Positions 7,911 through 14,772 of a stretch of DNA of 23,948 nucleotides are shown one piece after another. A model generated the notes under the pieces. The model saw only the letters and a list, made by a program, of their open reading frames with translations. It was not told the origin of the DNA and made no database searches. This DNA comes from Eubacterium sp. (GTDB lineage Bacteria > Bacillota_A > Clostridia > Peptostreptococcales > Anaerovoracaceae). The position numbers and the translations under genes were made by a program. The stretch lies in contig JAFOML010000025.1 in assembly GCA_017425345.1 (NCBI GenBank), positions 1-23,948 on the forward strand, written 5' to 3'. The stretch's first letter is position 1; each line of letters begins with the position of its first letter.

Positions 7911-8933
7911 TTATTTGATCTCGTGGATCCAGCCTTCCGGTGCCTCGATGCGGCCCATCTGGATACCGGTCAGGGTATCGTAGAGCTTCTGCAGGACCGG
8001 GCCCATCTTTTCCATTCCGGTCGGGATCTCGATCATCTTTCCGTGATCGTCGATCTTTCCGATCGGCGCGATGACAGCTGCTGTTCCGCAGAGTCCGACT
8101 TCCGCAAACTCCGGAACCTCTTCCAGCGAGATCTGTCTGTGCTCGACCTTCATTCCGAGGATCTCTTCCGCGACGATCATCAGGGATCTTCTGGTGACGG
8201 ACGGGAGGATCGAATCCGACTTAGGCGTTACCAGCGTTCCGTCCTTGGTCACGCAGATGATGTTCATGCCGCCTGCTTCCTCAAGGTAGGTTCTGGTTCC
8301 CGGATCCAGGTAGATGTTCTCTGCGTAGCCGTTCTCGTGTGCTTTCATTCCGGCGTACAGGGACATCGCATAGTTCAGTGCAGCCTTGATGTTTCCGGTA
8401 CCTGCCGGAGCTGCTCTGTCGTAGTCAGAGATCTTAACGACGATCGGCTTAGCGCCGCCCTTGAAGTACGGGCCAACCGGCATCGCGATCAGACGGAATT
8501 CATATTCCGGCGCAGGAGCTACTCCAATGACAGATCCGCTTCCGTAGATGAACGGACGGATGTACAGGGTCGCCCCTGTTCCGTACGGTGGAACGTAATC
8601 GATGTTCGCCTTGATCACGGAGTCCAGCGCTTCCATGAACATCTCTTCCGGAACCGGAGGCATAACCAGTCTGGTTGCGGAATCGATCAGTCTCTTCGCA
8701 TTGAGGTCCGGACGGAATGTTACGACTTTCCCATCCTCTGTCCGGTATGCTTTCAGTCCCTCAAAGCAGGCCTGACCATACTGCAGTACGCCTGCGCACT
8801 CGCTGATATGAACTGCGGGGTCAGTGATCAGCTCGCCCTTACCCCAGGCACCATCTCTCCACTTCGCCGAATAACGGTAATCCAGCGGTCTGTAATCAAA
8901 ACCAAGATTTCCCCAATCGATATCTTTAGCCAT
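7911..8933 (-). CDS. ilvE: Branched-chain amino acid aminotransferase
   Basis: PLP-dependent transamination of leucine, isoleucine and valine or their keto acids. 340 residues of the fold IV class, in the longer BCAT (eukaryote-like) subfamily: FDYRPLDYRYSAKW near the N-terminus, LQYGQACFEGLKAYR, RPDLNAKRL, LYIRPFIYGS, the PLP lysine in GTGNIKAALNYAMSLYA, EAGGMNIICV, and LPSVTRRSLM with GLCGTAAVIAPIG near the C-terminus. The ATG has AAAGGAG about 9 nt upstream. It is a single-gene unit with its own promoter and terminator; no T-box or long leader is present, so control by tRNA charging is unlikely here. Confidence 0.96.
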   Translation of the reverse strand: MAKDIDWGNLGFDYRPLDYRYSAKWRDGAWGKGELITDPAVHISECAGVLQYGQACFEGLKAYRTEDGKVVTFRPDLNAKRLIDSATRLVMPPVPEEMFMEALDSVIKANIDYVPPYGTGATLYIRPFIYGSGSVIGVAPAPEYEFRLIAMPVGPYFKGGAKPIVVKISDYDRAAPAGTGNIKAALNYAMSLYAGMKAHENGYAENIYLDPGTRTYLEEAGGMNIICVTKDGTLVTPKSDSILPSVTRRSLMIVAEEILGMKVEHRQISLEEVPEFAEVGLCGTAAVIAPIGKIDDHGKMIEIPTGMEKMGPVLQKLYDTLTGIQMGRIEAPEGWIHEIK

Positions 8934-8969
8934 TCAAGTAATCTCCTTTCAAATATGTTTCTAACTTAT

Positions 8970-8998
8970 GTTATACCACAAAATCTACCGGTTGTTAA
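8970..8998 (-). promoter_or_regulatory. Promoter of ilvE
   Basis: TTAACA (8993-8998, five of six) and TATAAC (8970-8975) separated by 17 nt, about 37 nt ahead of the start codon. It begins just after the stop of the PrsW-type gene, and I see no terminator between the two genes, so some read-through into ilvE is possible. Confidence 0.8.
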
Positions 8999-9016
8999 CT
9001 GTTTATTTACACAAAT

Positions 9017-9739
9017 CTATTGCTCCAGGTGATAGATATCGTAGGTGTTTTCCAGCGCTTCATCCTCCCGGGCAAACTTCCTGATCGAAGCGATCGCGAT
9101 GATATCCATGATGATGATATACACCAGGAACAGCATCTGGCCGGTCGAACTTGAGCTGGTTGCCGTATAATCATAGAAACCATGCATCAGCACTGGGATC
9201 AGAATGCTCAGGATCTGATAGCGGCGCGCTCTTCCCGCGTTTCCTTTCTGCCGGAAGTACTTAGCGGTTCCGTAGTAATAGCCCATGAAGAGGCCGAAGA
9301 TGCAGTGTCCCGGAATCGCGGTGACCGCGCGGGTGAGCGCGACCGAAAGACCATAGGCAAACACGTACTCGATGTTCTCCGCTGCGGCAAAACCAAGCGC
9401 CGCTGCCGTCGAATACACGATCGCGTCAAACCGGTAGTTGAAGTTCGGATTATTCCAGGTCGTGTGCTTGAGGGCAAAATGCTTGACGCCCTCCTCCGAC
9501 CATGCCACCACGATAAGAAAAAAGATGGGCAGATAATACGGCGAGTCTGAGGGCAGCGCCTGACCCAGGATCTGCCCGCCGTACGACTCCAGAAAGAGCG
9601 CCGGAATCACAGAAACGGCGCCTGCCAGAAAGACCCGGAAGACGAGCCCCGGCGGTTCACGCTCGACCTTATCCATCTGGTAGATCCGCCACATGAGGTA
9701 GATCGGCGGTATGAGTGCTGCGAGTAACAAAATCGTCAT
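9017..9739 (-). CDS. PrsW-family intramembrane protease
   Basis: Probable membrane metalloprotease of the PrsW (M82) family; some members cut anti-sigma factors in signalling, but the substrate here is unknown. 240 residues with several hydrophobic segments. Family motifs are all visible: SEEGVKH (EE82-83 and K86), FDAIVYSTAAALGFAAAEN (FD104-105, E121-N122), AIPGHCIFG (H145) and MHGFYDY (H186, D190). I chose the ATG at 9739, not the one at 9763: GAAGGGGG lies about 8 nt before it, and the upstream ATG overlaps a TATAAT box (9762-9767), so it should lie outside the transcript. No anti-sigma gene is adjacent. The next gene upstream on the same strand encodes a secreted protein, which may be chance. 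Confidence 0.88.
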   Translation of the reverse strand: MTILLLAALIPPIYLMWRIYQMDKVEREPPGLVFRVFLAGAVSVIPALFLESYGGQILGQALPSDSPYYLPIFFLIVVAWSEEGVKHFALKHTTWNNPNFNYRFDAIVYSTAAALGFAAAENIEYVFAYGLSVALTRAVTAIPGHCIFGLFMGYYYGTAKYFRQKGNAGRARRYQILSILIPVLMHGFYDYTATSSSSTGQMLFLVYIIIMDIIAIASIRKFAREDEALENTYDIYHLEQ

Positions 9740-9761
9740 AGTTCCATCCCCCTTCTCACCC

Positions 9762-9767
9762 ATTATA
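9762..9767 (-). promoter_or_regulatory. -10 box of the PrsW-type gene
   Basis: A perfect TATAAT 22 nt ahead of the chosen start. The -35 position (TATCCC, 9785-9790) is poor, so the promoter may be weak or need an activator. Its overlap with the upstream ATG decides the start choice. Confidence 0.5.
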
Positions 9768-9822
9768 CACTACGTTTGCGGAGCGGGATACAGAAAACTT
9801 CTGCTTTCCCATAATAAAGAAA

Positions 9823-9842
9823 GTCACCGCTCCCGCGATGAC
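9823..9842 (-). terminator. Terminator-like hairpin downstream of the secreted protein gene
   Basis: GTCATCGC and GCGGTGAC (minus strand) form an 8-bp stem with a GGGA loop, followed by TTTCTTTATT. It sits about 175 nt after the stop of the gene at 10016-11470 and would leave a long, AT-rich, C-rich-stacked 3' untranslated region (9843-10015) with no open frame. Three copies of GAATGTT (9875, 9887, 9902, plus strand) lie in that stretch. Confidence 0.6.
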
Positions 9843-9987
9843 CCCTTTTGAGTTATTGAGTTATTATTGAGAAAGAATGTTGAAAAGAATGTTTATGTTA
9901 TGAATGTTGTCTGCTCTTTTGTTTACACGTATACTATAACTTGTCAATGTGACGGGAATACAAAGGAAATTCGTTGATTTGGAGAAC

Positions 9988-10011
9988 TTTTGTGAAGGAA
10001 TCATCACAAAA
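9988..10011 (-). repeat. Inverted repeat just after the secreted protein stop codon
   Basis: TTTTGTGA and TCACAAAA, 8 bp each with an 8-nt spacer, begin 5 nt after the stop codon. There is no T-run after it, so it is not a standard terminator. The arms resemble the GTTTGTGA/TCACAAAC motif repeated at 21261-21587, behind the other surface protein gene. Confidence 0.5.
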
Positions 10012-10015
10012 CATT

Positions 10016-11470
10016 TCAGCTCACCTTGATCTTGAATGTAACCATCTTATACCCTGCAATAAAACGGTCATTTCCGGCCGCCTGGACAAGCACCTTTACC
10101 TTGTATGTGCCCTTCTTCAAACCCTTCTGTACCGTGACTTTTCCAGTCTTATACGCGATCGTGATCTTCTTGTTTCCACTCCTTTTGGTATAAGTTACAG
10201 CACCTGCCGCCTTTTTCACGGTCAGCACCTTGGAGACCGCGAGCTTCTGAGTCGCCTTCTTCAGCTTCGCATATCTGACCTTGCACGTCCTGGGCTTGAC
10301 CGTCATGGGCTGGAAGGCATCTCCTTCCGCAATGATATCTAAATCGTCATCATTAAAAAGATAGTGATATCCTATTTCGACCGATACGCCTCGATTCAGT
10401 CCTTTCTTCAGGCCGAATTCCTTAAATTCCCAAATACTCATGTCGATACTGTCGCCGTAATCTTCCCCGTTCAGCGTGAAGCCAACCTCATCACCATACT
10501 TTCCCTTTACCTTCGCAGGTCTGAAATAGTATGTATCGCCGTTCTCATTGGTACAGGTGACTACGGCTTCCTCCGGAATATACGTGAACATGTATCCGTC
10601 ATTCAGAACCTTCACCCTCAGCGGTCCCGGTATGGAAAACTCGATATCATCAACATTAAAGTATACGATCACATCATAAGATTCCGAAGAAGCTACATAA
10701 TCCCCGCCGCTGTACACGGCGATCTTGATCTGATCGGTTCCATACTTTAAACCAGTACCGGACGCCGTTTTCCATTTAAAGTCCAAGGGAAGCGGGTATC
10801 CTCTCCGGTCGAATTTCACCTCGCCGTTTTCAAAGTAGCCTGCGCTCCAAGCCCAGTGATCATAAGTCGCATCCCAGTACTTATACCTGACATATTCAAA
10901 AGTCCTGGTACTGCCGTCCCGGTACAACAGCTGAAGCTGATCACCTATCTCGCATCCTCCGTTTCCCCATGCTCGTTCCGACCCCTCATAGGACCAGAGT
11001 GGCTCCGACTTAGGACTTTGGATGAGCTTCACATCCACTACAAGCGGATAGGCTGTGACTGTGATCGGCTCGGAATCGACCGACGTCTCGAATCCCGGCA
11101 CATAGCAACGGAAATAGACGGTGTTCTCACCGGCCTTCAGTTTGCCGCCTTCGATGACAGTATCAACCTGCAGGTAATCCTTGGACATATCGCCATCTTC
11201 GTAGTACTCCATCGGCAGAATAAAGTCCTCATCATCGGAAACACAGATATACTCCTTCTTACTGCCGTCACTGAACGTGATCGTGAACTTGTTTACGCCG
11301 CCTCCCCGGCGGATGCCGAGATCTGTTTCTCCTTCTTCCAGATCGTAGGCAGTTTCTCCGTCAAATACCGCGGATACAGGTACGGCCGCTGCGTTTGCAA
11401 AGACGGCCGCCGGCAGGCACAGGACAATGACGACCGCTGCTGCCAGCAGATATGCGATTCTCTTTTTCAT
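10016..11470 (-). CDS. Secreted protein with Ig-like segments and a Lys-rich C-terminus, function unknown
   Basis: 484 residues. An N-terminal signal peptide is clear: MKKRIAYLLAAAVVIVLCLP with a likely cut near VFANA. The body looks like a series of beta-rich modules (for example KFTITFSDGSKKEYI and LQLLYRDGSTRTFEYV, where short strands end in DGS turns). The last 85 residues are strongly basic, with about 20 Lys, one Asp and no Glu, and match the style of Ig-like repeats in Clostridia surface proteins (GKVTVQKGLKKGTYKVKV). No LPXTG sorting signal or C-terminal membrane segment is present, so it is either released or held by charge to the wall. I do not recognise a specific family. RBS AAAGGA precedes the ATG. 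Confidence 0.85.
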   Translation of the reverse strand: MKKRIAYLLAAAVVIVLCLPAAVFANAAAVPVSAVFDGETAYDLEEGETDLGIRRGGGVNKFTITFSDGSKKEYICVSDDEDFILPMEYYEDGDMSKDYLQVDTVIEGGKLKAGENTVYFRCYVPGFETSVDSEPITVTAYPLVVDVKLIQSPKSEPLWSYEGSERAWGNGGCEIGDQLQLLYRDGSTRTFEYVRYKYWDATYDHWAWSAGYFENGEVKFDRRGYPLPLDFKWKTASGTGLKYGTDQIKIAVYSGGDYVASSESYDVIVYFNVDDIEFSIPGPLRVKVLNDGYMFTYIPEEAVVTCTNENGDTYYFRPAKVKGKYGDEVGFTLNGEDYGDSIDMSIWEFKEFGLKKGLNRGVSVEIGYHYLFNDDDLDIIAEGDAFQPMTVKPRTCKVRYAKLKKATQKLAVSKVLTVKKAAGAVTYTKRSGNKKITIAYKTGKVTVQKGLKKGTYKVKVLVQAAGNDRFIAGYKMVTFKIKVS

Positions 11471-11506
11471 TTCAAAATCCTTTCTTTCACTGGTTCCGTT
11501 TTTCTT

Positions 11507-11515
11507 ATTCTATCA
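11507..11515 (-). promoter_or_regulatory. Extended -10 promoter of the secreted protein gene
   Basis: TGATAGAAT, an extended -10 (TGN plus TAGAAT at 11507-11512), 36 nt ahead of the start codon. The -35 position is poor. Confidence 0.5.
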
Positions 11516-11537
11516 CATTTCGACGGATTAAAGGAAT

Positions 11538-11565
11538 AAAAAAACTGAGAGCAATAAGCCCTCAG
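11538..11565 (-). terminator. Intrinsic terminator after tRNA-Pro
   Basis: On the minus strand CTGAGGGC and GCTCTCAG pair (8 bp, one G-T) around TTATT, followed by seven T (11538-11544). It begins 11 nt after the encoded CCA. Confidence 0.9.
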
Positions 11566-11575
11566 CTTTTGGCGT

Positions 11576-11651
11576 TGGTCGGAGTGGTGAGGCTCGAACT
11601 CACGGCCTCTGCGTCCCGAACACAGCGCGCTACCAACTGCGCCACACCCCG
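11576..11651 (-). tRNA. tRNA-Pro (anticodon CGG)
   Basis: A full 76-nt cloverleaf on the minus strand. The acceptor CGGGGTG pairs with CACTCCG (one G-T), the D-arm stem is GCGC/GCGC, the anticodon arm CTGTG-TTCGGGA-CGCAG gives anticodon CGG, and the T-arm is GTGAG-TTCGAGC-CTCAC. Discriminator A and CCA are encoded. It reads CCG codons. It has its own promoter and terminator. Confidence 0.97.
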
Positions 11652-11662
11652 CCGACTTATCC

Positions 11663-11690
11663 ATTATAACACGCTAAAAAGTTTTTTCAA
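11663..11690 (-). promoter_or_regulatory. Promoter of tRNA-Pro
   Basis: TTGAAA (11685-11690), a 16-nt spacer and a perfect TATAAT (11663-11668); about 11 nt lie between the -10 box and the mature 5' end, so the leader is very short. Confidence 0.8.
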
Positions 11691-11734
11691 GTACTATTTT
11701 TAATACGTGCCAAGTTTTCACCATTTTTTGCGAA

Positions 11735-12277
11735 TCATCTCCAGCGAAGCACTTCCGCAACTTCCTTTCTGGCCGGCGCATCCGGATCAACGGCCGGATA
11801 ACCGACTGCCATCAGAAGGGCCGGGCGTTCATTCTCCGGCAGACTGAGAGTCTCTGCAAGCGCTGCTTCGTCAAAAATACCCATCATGACCGTGCCAAGT
11901 CCCATGTCATGGGCTGCCAGCGAGAATGTCTGGGCTGCGATCCCGCTGTCGAAAATTTCCCAGGCATCGCCTTTGCTCGTGGTCGGCTCCCCGCTCTTCT
12001 CATACCCGGAGATCCCCTTGACGTAAGACATCACCACCAGAAGCGGCGCGCGCTTGATCGTCTTGGTGTTGAATTGAAATCCCTGAACACAGTCTTCTGC
12101 GATTCTGTTCTTCAGTTCTTCATCCTCGACAGCCGTATACCGCACGACCTGCGTATTCTTCCAGGAGGGAGAATACGAGGCCAGCTTGACCAGCTCCTCT
12201 ACCGTTTCCCTCGCAACCGGCTTCTCCTCAAACTTCCGGATACTTCTTCTTCCATATATGCAATCTTTGGTTTCCAT
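11735..12277 (-). CDS. Nitroreductase-family FMN oxidoreductase
   Basis: Probable flavin (FMN) NAD(P)H-dependent oxidoreductase of the nitroreductase fold; the physiological substrate cannot be told. 180 residues, at the short end of the family. Seen: the N-terminal RRSIRKFEEKPV with the FMN-phosphate Arg cluster, LASYSPSWKNTQVVRYTAV (the SPSWxNtQpwrf segment), FDSGIAAQTFSLAAHDMGLGTVMMGIFDE, and MAVGYPAVDPDAPARKEVAEVLRW at the C-terminus. RBS AAAAGGAG precedes the ATG by 8 nt. It is divergent from the NUDIX gene across an inverted repeat. No terminator is seen between its stop and the tRNA-Pro promoter 45 nt away. Confidence 0.93.
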   Translation of the reverse strand: METKDCIYGRRSIRKFEEKPVARETVEELVKLASYSPSWKNTQVVRYTAVEDEELKNRIAEDCVQGFQFNTKTIKRAPLLVVMSYVKGISGYEKSGEPTTSKGDAWEIFDSGIAAQTFSLAAHDMGLGTVMMGIFDEAALAETLSLPENERPALLMAVGYPAVDPDAPARKEVAEVLRWR

Positions 12278-12294
12278 TTCAATTTCTCCTTTTC

Positions 12295-12338
12295 ACTGCT
12301 TGCTACCTTACCATAATTCTTTCTCTGTTGCAAGCAGT
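12295..12338. repeat. 9-bp inverted repeat between nitroreductase and NUDIX genes
   Basis: ACTGCTTGC (12295-12303) and GCAAGCAGT (12330-12338) are perfect complements 26 nt apart, in the 102-nt gap between two divergent genes. It could be an operator serving both; no regulator gene is adjacent. Confidence 0.5.
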
Positions 12339-12345
12339 TCGTCTG

Positions 12346-12354
12346 TGCTACAAT
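12346..12354 (+). promoter_or_regulatory. Extended -10 promoter of the NUDIX gene
   Basis: TGCTACAAT (TGN plus TACAAT at 12349-12354). It overlaps the ATG at 12353, which therefore cannot be the real start. Confidence 0.6.
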
Positions 12355-12379
12355 GGGAAAGGAAACGGAGGTAATGGAA

Positions 12380-12865
12380 ATGTCACTGACTACACTTTGC
12401 TATATAGAAGAGAACGGCCGCTGGCTCATGATGCACCGCACCCGCAAGAAGAACGATATCAATAAAGACAAGTGGATCGGGATCGGCGGACACTTTGAAC
12501 CGGACGAGAGCCCGGAGGAATGCATGCAGCGCGAGGCCATGGAAGAGACCGGCTGTACGCTCATCGCGCCGCGCCTTCGCGGGATCGTTACGTTCATCTC
12601 CGGAAGCGGTGTGACCGAGTACATGTTCCTCTACACTGCATCAGGTCTCGAGGGCGACCTGATCGACTGTGATGAAGGCGAACTCGTCTGGATCGAAAAA
12701 GAGAAGATCACCTCCTTAAACCTCTGGGAAGGAGACCTCATCTTCTTCCACCTGCTAGATGTCCGCCAGGACTTCTTCTCCCTCAAGCTTGTATACGACG
12801 GCGGGGACACTCTTATCGAGGCGGCTCTGGACGGAGAGCCTCTTGCGCTGCCGTACCGGTATTGA
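12380..12865 (+). CDS. NUDIX hydrolase (MutT-like)
   Basis: Hydrolyses a nucleoside diphosphate linked to another group, possibly an oxidised dNTP as in the 8-oxo-dGTP diphosphatase subgroup; the substrate is not certain. 161 residues. The complete Nudix box is at residues 37-59: G37 x5 E43 x7 R51-E52 AM E55-E56 x G58. I chose the ATG at 12380 because GGAGG lies 8 nt before it; the ATG at 12374 is too close to that site, and the longer frame from 12353 begins inside the promoter -10 box. It is a single-gene unit that ends at a terminator shared with tRNA-Leu. Confidence 0.93.
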   Translation: MSLTTLCYIEENGRWLMMHRTRKKNDINKDKWIGIGGHFEPDESPEECMQREAMEETGCTLIAPRLRGIVTFISGSGVTEYMFLYTASGLEGDLIDCDEGELVWIEKEKITSLNLWEGDLIFFHLLDVRQDFFSLKLVYDGGDTLIEAALDGEPLALPYRY

Positions 12866-12907
12866 GTCTCTGAAGCAGCCATCCGAATCCCTCATCCCGC
12901 ATACACG

Positions 12908-12937
12908 AAAAAAGCAGCAACCTGCGTTGCTGCTTTT
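12908..12937. terminator. Bidirectional intrinsic terminator between NUDIX gene and tRNA-Leu
   Basis: GCAGCAA (12914-12920) pairs with TTGCTGC (12927-12933) around CCTGCG, with six A on the left and four T on the right, so it works for the rightward NUDIX transcript and the leftward tRNA-Leu transcript. Confidence 0.88.
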
Positions 12938-12940
12938 CTG

Positions 12941-13023
12941 TGGTGCGGTCTAAGGGATTCGAACCCCCATGGTTTCCCACACGGACCTGAACCGTGCGCG
13001 TCTGCCAATTCCGCCAAGACCGC
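12941..13023 (-). tRNA. tRNA-Leu (anticodon CAG)
   Basis: An 83-nt class II tRNA on the minus strand. The acceptor GCGGTCT pairs with AGACCGC, the anticodon arm CACGG-TTCAGGT-CCGTG gives anticodon CAG, a long variable arm (TGGGAAACCA) is present as expected for Leu, and the T-loop is TTCGAAT. Discriminator A and CCA are encoded. It reads CTG codons. Confidence 0.97.
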
Positions 13024-13053
13024 TCGTACGTATTATTTTAACACGCACATATT

Positions 13054-13081
13054 ATTATACACATTCTAAGTGAGAATGCAA
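13054..13081 (-). promoter_or_regulatory. Promoter of tRNA-Leu
   Basis: TTGCAT (13076-13081), a 16-nt spacer and TATAAT (13054-13059); the predicted start is about 24 nt ahead of the mature tRNA. CATTCT and AGAATG form a small inverted repeat inside the spacer. Confidence 0.75.
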
Positions 13082-13134
13082 GGGGTTATTTCAAGTTTTT
13101 TTGTCTGTACTTCTGCCGGGGTCCCATCAGCATT

Positions 13135-14517
13135 TTAACGGTACTTCTCTGCAAGAATCCGCGCTACATGCACACCGGATGCGGAAGCCTGCGACAGAGA
13201 GTGTGTCACGCCGGATCCGTCGCCCAGCGCATAGAGTCCCGGTACAGCGGTCTCCAGATTGCCGTCCACTTCCACCTTGGAATTGTAGAATTTTACCTCT
13301 ACTCCGTAGAGCAGCGTATCGTCGTTGGCAGTTCCCGGCGCGATCTTATCCAGCGCATAGATCATCTCGATGATGCCGTCCATCTGCCGTTTCGGCATGA
13401 CCAGACTCAGGTCACCCGGCGTTGCTGCCAGCGTCGGCTTGGTAAAGCACTTCTCCATCCGGCGCGCGCTGCTCCTGCGCCCTTTCACCAGATCACCAAA
13501 CCGCTGCATCAGAACACCGCCGCCCAGCATGTTCGAAAGACTTGCGATAGCAGCGCCGTAACGGTTGCTGTCTTTAAACGGTTCCGTAAAGCTGTTAGAT
13601 ACCAGAAGCGCAAAATTCGTATTCTCCGTCCGAAGCGCCGGATCCGCGTAACTGTGACCGTTCACCGTCACGATCCCGTTCGTGTTCTCGGACACGACCT
13701 CACCGTACGGGTTCATGCAGAAGGTACGCACCAAGTCGTTGTATTTCTCCGTCTGATAGACGATCTTGCTCTCATAGACCTGATCTGTGATATGCTTAAA
13801 GATCTCCGCCGGAAGTTCCACGCGGACGCCGATATCGACGCGGTTCTTTCTGGCCGCGATGCCGAACCGGTCGCATACCTTAGAGATCCAGGACGACCCG
13901 GAACGTCCGGTCGCGAGCACCATATTGTCACAGCTGCAGACGGTACCATCCGAAAGAGATACGATAAATCCGCCGTTCTCTGCCTTTTCCACATCTCTGA
14001 CTGAGGTGTAGAACTTCATCTCGATGCGTTCTTTGATGTAGTCAAAGATGCGGCCGAGAATCTGCACATTGCGATCGGTTCCAAGGTGCCGGACCTTCGC
14101 CTCCAGAAGATGCAGGTCATAGCGCAGGCACTCCGTCTTCAGATCAGAATTGCCGGTGGAATACAGCCTGGCGTCTGCGCCGCCCATCGAGCAAAGCACA
14201 TCGTCCACATATTCCATCAGCTCCATGGCCTTGTCCTCACCTACAAACTTGTGCAGGTCGCCGCCGAACTGTGTCGTAAGGTTGTATTTTCCATCCGACA
14301 AAGTCCCAGCCCCGCCATATCCATTCATAATATGACAAGGAGAGCACTTGACGCAGGACGGCGTGTTGCCCAGCTTGATCGGGCACATGCGGTTCTCCAG
14401 CGGAGCGCCCTTGTCCACCATCAGGACTCTCGCGTTATTCTCAATCTTAGTCAGCTCATAAGCCATAAAAACGCCGCTCGCTCCCGCGCCGGCGATCACG
14501 ATATCATACCGATCCAT
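13135..14517 (-). CDS. FAD-dependent dehydrogenase (COG2509-like)
   Basis: 460 residues; a flavoprotein oxidoreductase whose substrate is unknown. Seen: the N-terminal dinucleotide site DIVIAGAGASGVFMAYEL (GxGxxG), a second FAD motif DNMVLATGRSG, and the C-terminal GLYALGDGSGVTHSLSQASASG, which closes over FAD. The segment CPIKLGNTPSCVKCSPCHIM followed by NGYGGAGTLSDGKYNL carries four Cys and is typical of this uncharacterised family. The start is the ATG at 14517, because AGGTGG lies 8 nt before it; the longer frame starts at a GTG (14529) inside that site. It is divergent from the small membrane protein gene. No clear terminator follows. Confidence 0.88.
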   Translation of the reverse strand: MDRYDIVIAGAGASGVFMAYELTKIENNARVLMVDKGAPLENRMCPIKLGNTPSCVKCSPCHIMNGYGGAGTLSDGKYNLTTQFGGDLHKFVGEDKAMELMEYVDDVLCSMGGADARLYSTGNSDLKTECLRYDLHLLEAKVRHLGTDRNVQILGRIFDYIKERIEMKFYTSVRDVEKAENGGFIVSLSDGTVCSCDNMVLATGRSGSSWISKVCDRFGIAARKNRVDIGVRVELPAEIFKHITDQVYESKIVYQTEKYNDLVRTFCMNPYGEVVSENTNGIVTVNGHSYADPALRTENTNFALLVSNSFTEPFKDSNRYGAAIASLSNMLGGGVLMQRFGDLVKGRRSSARRMEKCFTKPTLAATPGDLSLVMPKRQMDGIIEMIYALDKIAPGTANDDTLLYGVEVKFYNSKVEVDGNLETAVPGLYALGDGSGVTHSLSQASASGVHVARILAEKYR

Positions 14518-14519
14518 AA

Positions 14520-14548
14520 TTGAATCCACCTCACAAATGTGCTATAAT
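14520..14548 (+). promoter_or_regulatory. Promoter of the small membrane protein gene
   Basis: TTGAAT (14520-14525), a 17-nt spacer and a perfect TATAAT (14543-14548) with TGC ahead of it (extended -10). Transcription should start about 25-30 nt ahead of the ATG at 14582. Confidence 0.8.
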
Positions 14549-14581
14549 CGAACAGTAATAAATCAAAAGGGAGTTGCTATC

Positions 14582-14743
14582 ATGTTTGCGAAAAAAGAAT
14601 TCTGGTTTGCCGTATTTTTCTTCTTTTTAGCCGTCATTACGGTTATCGCGTACTTTAAAAACGGCTTTGCGTCCTACATCGTTACGGGAGTCGCGCTGTT
14701 CACACTGCTCGGCGTCGCATTCCTCAGACGGGCGCTGAAGTAA
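14582..14743 (+). CDS. Small membrane protein of 53 residues, function unknown
   Basis: Starts at ATG 14582 with AAGGGAG about 8 nt upstream; a longer in-frame start at 14537 would lie inside the promoter. Residues about 7-24 (FWFAVFFFFLAVITVIAY) and about 31-47 (SYIVTGVALFTLLGVAF) are two hydrophobic membrane helices joined by a short KNG turn, and the protein ends RRALK, so the tail is probably cytoplasmic. It has its own strong promoter and a terminator, so it is very likely a real gene. I do not recognise a family. Confidence 0.8.
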   Translation: MFAKKEFWFAVFFFFLAVITVIAYFKNGFASYIVTGVALFTLLGVAFLRRALK

Positions 14744-14772
14744 CGGCAAGTTCCTGATCAAACAGGAAACGA

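Noticed and set aside
8934..9016. T-box or attenuator leader for ilvE
   Set aside because: The leader is under 30 nt after the promoter, with no specifier loop, antiterminator or leader peptide.
12353..12379. Longer N-terminus for the NUDIX protein (ATG at 12353)
   Set aside because: That ATG overlaps the TACAAT -10 box, and the only good ribosome site serves the ATG at 12380.
11576..13023. Integration at tRNA genes (attachment-site duplications or an island between tRNA-Pro and tRNA-Leu)
   Set aside because: Both tRNAs are intact, I see no duplicated 3' tRNA end in the window, and there is no integrase or phage-like gene.
13060..13081. CATTCT/AGAATG inverted repeat in the tRNA-Leu promoter as an operator
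   Set aside because: The arms are only 6 bp and overlap normal promoter spacer; too weak to claim.
13100..13134. Terminator after the FAD dehydrogenase gene
   Set aside because: CTG...CAG around GGGACCCC gives only a short, mismatched stem, and the A-run follows on the wrong side for a minus-strand U-tract.
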